NCBI GenBank assembly: GCA_019694955.1
Contig: JAIBAX010000009.1
Span: forward strand, 42,007 to 106,006
Direction of reading: 5' to 3'
Origin: Chitinophagales bacterium
GTDB taxonomy: Bacteria; Bacteroidota; Bacteroidia; Chitinophagales; JADIYW01
Length of the DNA stretch: 64,000 nt
Part shown: positions 29,571 through 37,418 of the stretch, in pieces
Layout: the number at the start of each line of letters is the position of its first letter
Position numbering within the stretch: position 1 is the stretch's first letter
Position numbers and translations under genes: made by a program
The notes under the pieces: model-generated
Told to the model about the DNA's origin: nothing
Database searches by the model: none
Seen by the model: only the letters and a program-made list of their open reading frames with translations

Positions 29571-29606
29571 TCAGCTTAAAAAACAACCGTAACAGAAAGA
29601 CATTGA

Positions 29607-31625
29607 ATGAAAAAAATAGACCTACATACACATACTATTTCGACAATAAGCGACTATCCTTTTGACTTTGACCTTTCAAAAGTTAAAGAGTATGTTGACA
29701 AGTTGAAAATTGATGCTCTAGCTATCACGAATCACAATGTTTTTGACTTAGCACAATATTTACAGATTAAAAACAGCCTTACAATTACTGTTTTCCCAGG
29801 TATTGAAGTCGACTTAGAAGGCGGTCATCTTTTGGTAATAACTGATTCAGACGAATTTGAAATCTCAAACTTTGACGAAAAATGTAAGCAAGTTTCAGCC
29901 TTAATTAAAACAAATACTGACACACTTACAATTACACAATTCAAAAGCATTTTTACCGAGCTTCACAAATACATTCTTATTCCGCATTACGACAAAAGTC
30001 CAGAAATAAAGAAAGCAACAATAGCGGATTTGCAACCTCATATTACATCAGGCGAAGTAGCTAGTATCCCAAAATTCAAAAGAATGATGAAAGAACAGAA
30101 CGGGCTTACGCCCGTCTTGTTTAGTGATATGCGTTTTAGTAGTAGCTTAGTTGACTTTCCGACAAGACACACATTTGTTGACCTTAAAGAAATTTCAATA
30201 GCAGGAATTAAATCGTGTTTTGCAGACAAAACAAAAATCTCACTAACAAAAGAAAGTGGTAACAATTTTTTTCAAGCCACTGATGATGGTTTAGAACTAT
30301 CAACGGGTTTAAATATTATTTTGGGTGGTCGTTCTTCTGGTAAAACGGTTACTCTTGATAAAATAGCTGCATCATCGGGAAGTGCTAAATACATTAGACA
30401 ATTCTCACTTCTTCAAAATGATGAAGAGGCTTTTAATAGGACAAACGACACTAGACTAAGTATTGTGAATAACAATTATTTAACTGATTTTAAATCGGTT
30501 GTTGAAGATGTTGTTCAAGTTGACCTTAAACAAAACTTGCTAAGTATAGAAAGCTATTTAGAGTCACTTAAAAAATTTGCAACAGAGAGTGAGAAAAAGG
30601 ACTTGTATTCGAAATGCTTGTTATTCAGTGAAGAATTGTTTTCATTAGAAGATTTCAAAAATCTTGATAAGCTTATTGAATCTGTAATAACGCTAATAGA
30701 AAACAATGAGTATCAAGACATAATAATCAAATACATATCGCAGGAAAACTTGAAAGGACTTCTGAAAGAGCTAATCCAAAAAGCGATTGTTTCAAAAGTT
30801 AATAGTGAACAAAAAAAATGGTTGAATTCTATCATTAACGATGTTCAGCGAGAATTGAGAGTTAAAACCACAAGCCCTTTTATTGAAAATGTAGACTTTT
30901 ATAAAATCGCAACGGATGAAATGAAAGTAGCCAAATTCAATCAAGTAGTTTCAGAGCTTAAAAAACCGAGAAATATTCACCGAGAAGAATTTGGTAAGTT
31001 TTCAATTATTACAACTGCAAAGCCAATTGAATCTGCAACAGATTTACAAAAAATCGGGCGAGATAAAAAAACATACAGCACAGCACTTACAAAGTATAAT
31101 GAGCCATATTCCTATGTTCAGAAGCTAAGGGAGACAGGTGTTGAAGATGCAAACCTTTATAAGTTCTTCGTAATAATTGAATCCGTTACACTAAACAAAG
31201 ATGGATTCAAAGTGTCAGGCGGTGAGCGTTCTGAATTCAACTTAATTCACGAAATAAAGGACGCTACCAAATATGATATTCTTCTAATTGATGAGCCTGA
31301 ATCTTCTTTTGACAATTTATTTCTTAGAAAAGAAATAAATACTCTAATTAAGGATATGGCACAACTAATGCCAGTTGTAGTAGTTACACATAATAGCACT
31401 GTTGGGGCATCAATAAAACCAAATTTTGTTGCTATCACTCATAAAAACCTTGAAGACGGAGAATTTGTCTATCGCATATTTACCGGTTATCCATCGGATA
31501 AAGAATTGACTTGTACTGACGGAACAAAAATTAAAAATTATGAAGCAATTCTTAACTGTTTAGAAGCAGGTGAAGATGCTTACACTGAACGAAAAACTCA
31601 AACTTATGAAATACTTAAAGATTGA
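29607..31625 (+). CDS. PHP-domain / ABC-type ATPase fusion (TrlF-like), candidate defence protein
   Basis: 672 aa. The N-terminal PHP phosphoesterase domain has DLHTHT (His7, His9), ITNHN (His43), PGIEVD (Glu67), and IPHYDK, so its metal site looks intact. It is fused to an SMC/ABC-like ATPase: Walker A GGRSSGKT (240-247), signature VSGGER (536-541), Walker B DILLIDEPES (Asp562, Glu563), and H-loop VVVTHNS. Residues about 290-500 are mostly helical and probably form the coiled-coil insertion. The architecture matches the family named TrlF in recent annotation. A nuclease or phosphatase gated by a DNA-sensing ATPase is a common defence design; the role is inference. It overlaps the next gene by 20 bp. 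Confidence 0.8.
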   Translation: MKKIDLHTHTISTISDYPFDFDLSKVKEYVDKLKIDALAITNHNVFDLAQYLQIKNSLTITVFPGIEVDLEGGHLLVITDSDEFEISNFDEKCKQVSALIKTNTDTLTITQFKSIFTELHKYILIPHYDKSPEIKKATIADLQPHITSGEVASIPKFKRMMKEQNGLTPVLFSDMRFSSSLVDFPTRHTFVDLKEISIAGIKSCFADKTKISLTKESGNNFFQATDDGLELSTGLNIILGGRSSGKTVTLDKIAASSGSAKYIRQFSLLQNDEEAFNRTNDTRLSIVNNNYLTDFKSVVEDVVQVDLKQNLLSIESYLESLKKFATESEKKDLYSKCLLFSEELFSLEDFKNLDKLIESVITLIENNEYQDIIIKYISQENLKGLLKELIQKAIVSKVNSEQKKWLNSIINDVQRELRVKTTSPFIENVDFYKIATDEMKVAKFNQVVSELKKPRNIHREEFGKFSIITTAKPIESATDLQKIGRDKKTYSTALTKYNEPYSYVQKLRETGVEDANLYKFFVIIESVTLNKDGFKVSGGERSEFNLIHEIKDATKYDILLIDEPESSFDNLFLRKEINTLIKDMAQLMPVVVVTHNSTVGASIKPNFVAITHKNLEDGEFVYRIFTGYPSDKELTCTDGTKIKNYEAILNCLEAGEDAYTERKTQTYEILKD

Positions 31626-31905
31626 AAATAATAAGGGTTTATATCGACTTGACACAACCCAAGATATTTGGACAGACCTTGACCAAATTAACAAAGAACA
31701 TTTATTGGATTTGTTGAAATTTGCATCAACAGATGATTTTGAAATGGACGAGTATAAAGATGAACTACTTCAAAATCCTGCACATAATATCATTTACAAA
31801 AACATTTATGGCAAGTTCAGTGACTTCTTAAAAAACAAGACAAGGTTTCAGGATAGTGCTGAGTCAATTTATAAACAAGCGATTGAAAAGTACCAATTAC
31901 AATGA
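31606..31905 (+). CDS. Small partner protein of the PHP-ATPase, unknown
   Basis: 99 aa from ATG 31606, which overlaps the 3' end of the PHP-ATPase gene by 20 bp; ATGs at 31570 and 31576 would give 111 or 109 aa. Acidic-to-neutral, with no signal peptide: YLKIENNKGLYRL, DQINKEHLLDLLKFAS, NPAHNIIYKNIYGKFSDFL. The overlap implies translational coupling and a stable two-protein unit. No known domain recognised. It could be a regulator, an inhibitor or a target-sensing subunit; nothing in the sequence decides this. The attC-like region begins 17 bp after its stop. Confidence 0.65.
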   Translation: MKYLKIENNKGLYRLDTTQDIWTDLDQINKEHLLDLLKFASTDDFEMDEYKDELLQNPAHNIIYKNIYGKFSDFLKNKTRFQDSAESIYKQAIEKYQLQ

Positions 31906-32248
31906 CAGACAAGAAAGCCGAACGCACAACAGCACCTACCCAAAAGTTGCGGTTCATTCGTTAATTCAAGTTTTGTGCTTCTATCAAAGTTTGTGCTTGG
32001 TTGACAGTGAAGTGCTTCGAAATTGCCACCTTCGGGTAGCTGCAAAACCTTGCCTGCAAGCTTAAAACAAAAAAGCAGAATATAAATGAAAAGTAACTAT
32101 ATTTGACAACAATAAAAAAAATAAGAAATTCGGCAAAAGAAGTTCCTATATTTTTTTGGTAAATTACTTCTCGCTGAAATCTTTTTAATAGGTAAAAGGA
32201 GTTCCTATATTTTCCAAATTACTCCTCACTTATTTTTAAGAATGTAAA
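31906..32248. other. Non-coding: attC-like inverted repeat, then twin hairpins
   Basis: No supported gene. CGCACAAC (31923-31930) is followed by a 19-bp imperfect inverted repeat (31932-31950 with 32025-32043; 15 of 19 positions match), containing CTACCC / GGGTAG. The inner part has TTTTGTGCTTC and GTTTGTGCTTGG, directly repeated. The second half (32131-32230) holds two similar hairpins listed separately. The layout resembles an attC site followed by a regulatory leader. Confidence 0.5.
32138..32226 (+). promoter_or_regulatory. Twin covarying hairpins upstream of the 585-aa gene
   Basis: Two direct copies of a GTTCCTATATTTT...AAATTAC unit with a 59-bp period. Copy 1 has arms AGAAGT (32138-32143) / ACTTCT (32166-32171). 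Copy 2 has AGGAGT (32197-32202) / ACTCCT (32221-32226). The arms changed together (A-T to G-C), so the pairing is under selection. Copy 2 ends 22 bp before the ATG. Could be a double operator or a structured RNA. Confidence 0.5.
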
Positions 32249-34006
32249 ATGAAAACATTAAAATTATTTAATTCGGTTATTTTAAGAGAGACAGATGAGC
32301 AACCATTTATTTCAGAACAAGGATTCATTATAGAATCAGGGGCATTATGGGCAAAAAAGGAAATTACTAATTTCTACAAGAGTGAAAAATTGGACGGTTA
32401 CGGTCTGAATAAGACTTTTCATAAATCTTGGAGTACTATTTTTAAAAGTTCACGGGAAGATTTGTTGATAGAACAAATCAAGCATTATATTTCAACCTAT
32501 GGAAGTGATTTTCAAGAGGAAATTTACATTCCAAACGAAATACTTGAAGTTCCTGATAGAAAAGTCGTTTTTAAGGTTATAAAAGCATACCCAAAAGAAG
32601 TGATGACCCGAAAATGTTTGGAACTTCTACAATCAGGAATCGCATTAAAAGAAGAAACGATTAATGATATTCTTTCTATTTTAGTTGATGAGCTTTCTTA
32701 TAAATTTACAGGAAATGAAAATATTAAAAACAAAGAAGCTGTCATAAAAATTGCAGATATGTATGGAGTTATTCCAAATGATACTTTGGAATTCTTTCGC
32801 TATATCATATTTCGAGCCACAGGAGATTCGCTTTTGATAAAAAGCAAAGATGTAATCGAAGCAATTAAAGCTTCTAATTATAATCCTGCTGTACAATTTG
32901 AAAAGTTTGGTTTAGAAAAATTAGCTGAAATATTTAATCGGTTCAAACCTTTATTTTTATCATTTAAAACTAAATGTCCTAAGACGATAAATAAAATTTC
33001 AAAACTTTCAAAAGTTCATCACAAACCATTGGTATCAAATCCTCTGAATTATGTGACAAGTATTATTTTAAACAAGGAAGACGATTTACATTGGTTAGAC
33101 AATGCCACTTTATTTGCTTTATTTAGGGCTATTTCTGCTTGTCATTCAAGAATTCATGGTCAATATGCTTTTGTCTATAGAATAAGAAATGGTAAATCAT
33201 TTATCAAGACCAATAAAGTTTCAGGTGCAGCCTGGGCAAATTATAACTTTCTCATAGACTATTGCAAAAATAGATTTGGTCTAAAAGGAAAAAAATACTA
33301 TCTACCGCAAAATGTCGAATATGCTTTACCGACTTCAGAAAAAATGTTTGTTGGAAATATTCCTACAGGTAGTAAATTTTATGGAGAGGCTATGGCAGTT
33401 GGTGTTTATTGGGAAAACCAATGGGGAGCGCACGATATCGATTTGTCAGGACTAAACATTGGTGGAAAAATAGGTTGGAATTCAGATTATAAACAAGGAA
33501 ATGGTGATTTAATGTATTCAGGCGACATAACTAATGCACCAAATGGAGCTGTCGAATATTTATATGCAAAAAATGGGCTGAAAGAGCCGACGTTGGTGAA
33601 CTGCAATGTCTATTCTGGACAAGGTAATTGTGAATATAAAATTATAGTTGGTAAAGGTGACAAAATCGATTATGATTTTATGCTGAATCCAAATAATTTG
33701 TTTCTTGAAACCAAATGTCAATCAGTTCAAAAGCAAAACATTTTAGGCATGCTAATTCCTGAAGAAGAAAAACTATGTTTTGTAATTTTAAATTTTGGAG
33801 CAGGACAAAGCAGGGTTTCGGGGAATTCAGAAATTACAATAACTGCAACAAAAGCATTATTTCAACAATGGAGCAACCCAATCACTTTAAGAGAAATCAT
33901 TATTGGTTTTGGTGGTGAAATAGTAAGTGAAATTGAAAAATCAGACGTCAACCTTTCATTAGACAATTTGCAAAAAGACAGTTTTATTAACCTATTCAAA
34001 CGATAA
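32249..34006 (+). CDS. Uncharacterised 585-aa protein with possible TerD-like C-terminal domain
   Basis: Not recognised by name. Residues about 1-330 look mostly alpha-helical, possibly a helical-repeat domain (MTRKCLELLQSGIALKEETI, INKISKLSKVHHKPLV). The C-terminal ~220 residues are beta-rich: AVGVYWENQWGAHDIDLSGL, NIGGKIGWNSD, GDLMYSGDITNAPNGAVEYL. The DIDLS...GKIGW...SGD order is reminiscent of TerD-type Ca2+-binding domains, but that is a weak, by-eye match. No signal peptide, so cytosolic. It is preceded by twin hairpins and followed by a well-formed attC-like inverted repeat, so it forms one cassette-like unit. Confidence 0.6.
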   Translation: MKTLKLFNSVILRETDEQPFISEQGFIIESGALWAKKEITNFYKSEKLDGYGLNKTFHKSWSTIFKSSREDLLIEQIKHYISTYGSDFQEEIYIPNEILEVPDRKVVFKVIKAYPKEVMTRKCLELLQSGIALKEETINDILSILVDELSYKFTGNENIKNKEAVIKIADMYGVIPNDTLEFFRYIIFRATGDSLLIKSKDVIEAIKASNYNPAVQFEKFGLEKLAEIFNRFKPLFLSFKTKCPKTINKISKLSKVHHKPLVSNPLNYVTSIILNKEDDLHWLDNATLFALFRAISACHSRIHGQYAFVYRIRNGKSFIKTNKVSGAAWANYNFLIDYCKNRFGLKGKKYYLPQNVEYALPTSEKMFVGNIPTGSKFYGEAMAVGVYWENQWGAHDIDLSGLNIGGKIGWNSDYKQGNGDLMYSGDITNAPNGAVEYLYAKNGLKEPTLVNCNVYSGQGNCEYKIIVGKGDKIDYDFMLNPNNLFLETKCQSVQKQNILGMLIPEEEKLCFVILNFGAGQSRVSGNSEITITATKALFQQWSNPITLREIIIGFGGEIVSEIEKSDVNLSLDNLQKDSFINLFKR

Positions 34007-34032
34007 AGACAAAAAAAGCCTACACACAAGAT

Positions 34033-34125
34033 GCAGCTTTATGAAATTGGGCGGTTATGTCTTTTTTGCCTAAAAATGTGTAGCTTTGATTGCCCAACTT
34101 CATAAAGTTGCTGGGCGTTAGGTGC
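34033..34125. repeat. attC-like site between cassette-like units
   Basis: GCAGCTTTATGAAATTGGGC (34033-34052) pairs along all 20 bases with 34092-34111 (two G-T wobbles), with a 39-nt spacer. Immediately after comes TGGGCGTTAGGTGC, in which GTTAGGT (34117-34123) fits the integron R' core GTTRRRY. Upstream, GCCTACACAC is a near match to the opposite core. Confidence 0.5.
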
Positions 34126-34141
34126 AATTGTAGAACTTAGT

Positions 34142-34843
34142 ATGACAGACAACATTGACTTCGCGACATTTCAAAAAGAAGTGAGTTGGTTTATAAAGCC
34201 AGGGACAACTGTTGTCTACAAAGAAGAACAATTCCGATTAAGCGAAGAGTTCAAAACAACATTTCCCAAACTCACTTTATTGGTTGAACGTTCAAGAATT
34301 TCAAATATCAAGATCAATGGGATTGATTACATTCTGTTTGCATGGACTACGAAAGAAAATTTGATTTGTGGCTGGCTGAATAAAATAGAAGACGAGGAAA
34401 GCCGGTTTTGTGAACTTTTGCCCGAACACGAGTTGCTATTAAGGAACATTGGTGGTATTCAAGAATCTTTTAATCAACCAGACAATTCATTTACCAATAA
34501 TCAAAACTTTATTTTTCTTGGCACCGAATGTTCAAGAGGAATTGGTGATTGGGACGACTATTACTCAATGATGTGTGAGGACGAAAGTATGGAGCAAATG
34601 CAACACGCACATTTGTTGACATTCGCTCAAGAGGCAAATGGAGCATTGACAATGTATGACCCTTATACAAAAAAAGTTCTCTTATTCTCTCACGACCATA
34701 GTTTTGACAACGTAAATTTCATTGAAAGTCAGCCTAAGTACACTTTTTGCACATTTAAAAATGCAGACACTTTTGTTGACTACGTTGAAGAACTCGCTAA
34801 CCAGTGGGCGAAAATAACAGTGCCTAACAGCAAGCAAACGTAA
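34142..34843 (+). CDS. Uncharacterised protein, possibly SUKH/SMI1-like
   Basis: 233 aa, cytosolic. The middle region LLPEHELLLRNIGGIQESFN, followed by FLGTE, ALTMYDPYTKKVLLFSHDHS and a final helix DTFVDYVEELANQW, resembles the SUKH (SMI1/KNR4) fold used by many toxin-immunity proteins. The match is by pattern only. The last codons (V-P-N-S-K-Q-T) read through GTGCCTAAC (34821-34829), which looks like an attC core, so the tail of the protein seems to be encoded by a recombination site. No toxin is adjacent. Confidence 0.5.
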   Translation: MTDNIDFATFQKEVSWFIKPGTTVVYKEEQFRLSEEFKTTFPKLTLLVERSRISNIKINGIDYILFAWTTKENLICGWLNKIEDEESRFCELLPEHELLLRNIGGIQESFNQPDNSFTNNQNFIFLGTECSRGIGDWDDYYSMMCEDESMEQMQHAHLLTFAQEANGALTMYDPYTKKVLLFSHDHSFDNVNFIESQPKYTFCTFKNADTFVDYVEELANQWAKITVPNSKQT

Positions 34844-34962
34844 GCGCCTTTTACAATATTTGTTTTGTGAAGGCAGCTACGCATACTTACAGAACACTGT
34901 CGCTCAGTTTAAAGCGACACAATCCTTAACAGACATTAATAACAATAAAAAAAACAAATAAT
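34844..34962. repeat. Degenerate attC-like junction
   Basis: Begins with GCCTAACAGC inside the previous CDS end. GTAAG and GCCTT (34840-34850 region) pair with AAGGC and CTTAC (34876-34890 region). A clear 3' core box is not seen, so the site is probably decayed. Confidence 0.35.
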
Positions 34963-35616
34963 ATGGAAAAGAAACATCAGGTACATAACCTAATTATTTT
35001 AGACGAAAGCGGTTCTATGGAAACCATAAAAACAACCATTATTCAAGGTTTCAATGAATTGGTGCAGACAATTCAAGGAATTGAAAAACAATTTCCGGAA
35101 CAAGAGCACTTTATTTCATTTGTATCCTTCAACGGTTTAGGACAAAAATTGCTTCACTTTATTGACCCTGCAAGTAAATTAAAACAAATAGACGACAAAA
35201 TCTATAAGCCCGATGCTTCTACACCATTATTTGATGCAATGGGTTTTAGCATAAATAAACTGAAACAATCCTTACAAGGGCAAACTGATTATAATGTTCT
35301 TGTAACCATCCTGACTGACGGAGAAGAAAATGCTTCAAAAGAATTCTCAGGCAACGACATCAAAAAACTTGTTGAAGAACTAAAACAAAATCGGTGGACA
35401 TTTACCTACATTGGAACAGACCACGATGTAGAAAAAATTGCTTTATCTCTTTCAATTAATAACACAATGATTTTTGCGAAAAGTGAAGCAGGTATAAAAA
35501 ATATGTTTATGAAAGAACAAAGTGCAAGAGCAAAATACAGCCAAAAAATTCGTTCTAAAGAAGACACAACATCAAACTATTTTGACGACACAGAAGACGA
35601 CAAGAATAAAAAGTAA
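34963..35616 (+). CDS. VWA-domain protein (TerY-like size)
   Basis: 217 aa, one von Willebrand A domain and a Lys/Asp-rich tail. The metal-ion site is intact: LIILDESGSMETI (DxSxS), the middle Thr in DASTPLFDAMG, and TILTDGEENAS. No signal peptide, so cytosolic; the size is like TerY or phage-type VWA proteins. It has no MoxR ATPase partner nearby. It probably binds a protein partner in a metal-dependent way. The unit is followed by CGCTAAC (35626-35632), a word repeated after the last gene of the island. Confidence 0.85.
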   Translation: MEKKHQVHNLIILDESGSMETIKTTIIQGFNELVQTIQGIEKQFPEQEHFISFVSFNGLGQKLLHFIDPASKLKQIDDKIYKPDASTPLFDAMGFSINKLKQSLQGQTDYNVLVTILTDGEENASKEFSGNDIKKLVEELKQNRWTFTYIGTDHDVEKIALSLSINNTMIFAKSEAGIKNMFMKEQSARAKYSQKIRSKEDTTSNYFDDTEDDKNKK

Positions 35617-35744
35617 AAACCAAACCGCTAACAAGGGACGGAACGGCTTCGATTGGATATTTGTGCAAGGTTCAACATTCGTTCTTCGATTGAATTTTGG
35701 CACTAAAAAACCCTCACCTTCGGCAATTTACAAAAAGAAATATT

Positions 35745-35984
35745 ATGACAACTTTGGAGAATATAAAAAACAGTTTAATAGACAGAATTTTAGCAACTAA
35801 GAACGAAAAATTATTAGAAGCTATTGACAGAATTTTTACTTCAACTCAAACGGAAGAAATAATTTCTCTCTCTTCTGAACAGATTGAAATGTTGTCAATG
35901 AGTGAAAGAGATATTGAAACTGGAAATTTTATTTCTGATCGTCAAGATCCTGAAAAATTATTAAAACTCTTGAAGAAAAAATAA
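35745..35984 (+). CDS. Small antitoxin-like protein, toxin gene absent
   Basis: 79 aa from ATG 35745; a start 48 bp upstream would run into the junction sequence. The N-terminal helices (LENIKNSLIDRILATKNEKL) and the C-terminal ERDIETGNFIS, followed by a Lys-rich end, resemble RelB/ParD-type antitoxins of Bacteroidota, where a RelE/ParE toxin usually overlaps the end. Here only CGCACAAC and non-coding sequence follow, so it is an orphan or its toxin was lost at a cassette boundary. Assignment by pattern only. Confidence 0.55.
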   Translation: MTTLENIKNSLIDRILATKNEKLLEAIDRIFTSTQTEEIISLSSEQIEMLSMSERDIETGNFISDRQDPEKLLKLLKKK

Positions 35985-36104
35985 AACAGCGCACAACCGT
36001 GGTTTTATGCTATTTTTACCAACGAATTGTGGGAGGTTTTTTCACAACCTGTCCCGCCAAAGTGGGAGTCTGCCGTTAACGGCAAAATTAAAAAAAACGA
36101 AATT

Positions 36105-36890
36105 GTGTTCAACATATTTAAAAAGAAAGAAGAGCAAATGAATCAAACTGCAACTAGACCCAAAACAGTTCTTTGCATTCCAGGCAATTGGAATGACCGA
36201 GCAGAAATTGTAACTGCAATTGCCGAAAACAATATGAACGAATACATTTTTGCAGGAATGATACTTTTAAACTTAAAAACAAATGAAGGTTTTAAGCTAG
36301 AAATTTGTGAACGAGATGACAGAATGAAAGAATCTTATAGATGGGCTGGCATGGTTAATCAAATTTCCGATGAGTTTTTAAATGAGATTGACAAACATAA
36401 TTATGTAATTTATTTATCTGCTGAAACTGGGAATACGGAAAGTGCAAAGTCAATCGCAGAAGCAGGAAAATCAATTTTAAAATCAGGCGGTTTAGGCATA
36501 AAAGTAGAAACTACTGGAAAAGCGTTTACAAAAGACCATTGGTTTGAACTTTTAAATGATTTTGAAGAAGCTAACCTTTACCAAATGTTTGTACTTGATT
36601 CCATAAGTGACGGAAATGGAAAAACGTATTCTTGCGGAATGCATAATTTAGGTTTAAGAGACAGCATTGTTTACAATGAAGAATTTCAAGATTCAGTAAG
36701 TCTTATTTCAATTTTTGGTTACTATCAACTAATCGACAAACCTGAAATTAAGAGTAATCAAACTTTTAGTACAGAAATTGGAGTACCAATTTTTGTTATT
36801 TCAGAAGAAATAAATCAACCAAATAAAGGAGATGAACTTTTTGAAAACCCCTATGGAATGTGGAAACTTGAAAGAAAAGCCAGCAGGTAA
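36105..36890 (+). CDS. DUF4261-like protein, function unknown
   Basis: 261 aa if the GTG at 36105 is used (giving an FNIFKKKEEQ start common in this kind of protein), or 250 aa from ATG 36138; still earlier starts run into junction sequence. Alpha/beta protein with KTVLCIPGNWNDRAEIVTAI, YVIYLSAETGNTESAKSIAE, and YSCGMHNLGLRDSIVYNEE; the last part suggests the DUF4261 family (from memory). No signal peptide. No catalytic motif recognised. It is flanked by two copies of GGGAGTCTG[C/A]CGT (36069 and 36902 regions), the second just after its stop. Confidence 0.5.
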   Translation: MFNIFKKKEEQMNQTATRPKTVLCIPGNWNDRAEIVTAIAENNMNEYIFAGMILLNLKTNEGFKLEICERDDRMKESYRWAGMVNQISDEFLNEIDKHNYVIYLSAETGNTESAKSIAEAGKSILKSGGLGIKVETTGKAFTKDHWFELLNDFEEANLYQMFVLDSISDGNGKTYSCGMHNLGLRDSIVYNEEFQDSVSLISIFGYYQLIDKPEIKSNQTFSTEIGVPIFVISEEINQPNKGDELFENPYGMWKLERKASR

Positions 36891-36940
36891 CAATGTATTG
36901 CCGGGAGTCTGACGTAAACGATAATTTTAAAGACAAAATC

Positions 36941-37318
36941 ATGAAATACAATATTTATTTTTTATGCTTTTTATTTTTTTTTACAATATCTGGTTGTAAT
37001 CAACAAAAAGCTGAATCGACAAATTCTGAACTTACTTCTGATAGTACGCAGGTGCATTCGGAAAATAATGAGCGTTCATTAAAAGTATTTGTTTTCATGA
37101 ATGGCGACATTTCTTCTGATGGAAAAATAGTTTCACTTGAGCAGCTTGATTCTGAATTCAAATATCTTAGCAACGACAAAGGGATTGTTTTTTATTCAAG
37201 AGAGAATATTGAAGGTGATGGTCCTGAGGAATCTATGAAAGTAATAGATTTAGTCGCAAAGTATGAACTTCCTGTTCAATTTTATACGGATAGTACTTTT
37301 AAAGAAATTTTTAATTAA
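36941..37318 (+). CDS. Small lipoprotein, unknown
   Basis: 125 aa from ATG 36941; the frame is open further up but the chosen start gives a textbook lipoprotein signal (MKYNIYFLCFLFFFTISGC). The mature part is acidic, with a Ser/Thr/Glu linker and then one small alpha/beta domain (LKVFVFMNGDISSDG, KVIDLVAKYELPVQFYTD) reminiscent of small biopolymer-transport or redox-like folds, but without active-site cysteines. Followed after 9 bp by CGCTAAC. Last gene of the cassette-like island. Confidence 0.6.
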   Translation: MKYNIYFLCFLFFFTISGCNQQKAESTNSELTSDSTQVHSENNERSLKVFVFMNGDISSDGKIVSLEQLDSEFKYLSNDKGIVFYSRENIEGDGPEESMKVIDLVAKYELPVQFYTDSTFKEIFN

Positions 37319-37418
37319 AATAACTGTCGCTAACAAAAAATAGGCACTAGTTGTAGCTGATTTGAAAAATTAAGTTTAGTGTGTCATATTTATTTTGTAA
37401 ATATATAGTAGAAATTTT

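Noticed and set aside
31910..32065. 69-aa frame after the small partner gene.
   Set aside because: It runs through the attC-like inverted repeat and shows no protein-like pattern.
32138..32171. GAAGTTCCTATA looks like the left arm of a yeast FRT site.
   Set aside because: The right arm is not the FRT inverted copy; the unit is repeated 59 bp later with other bases, so the match is chance.
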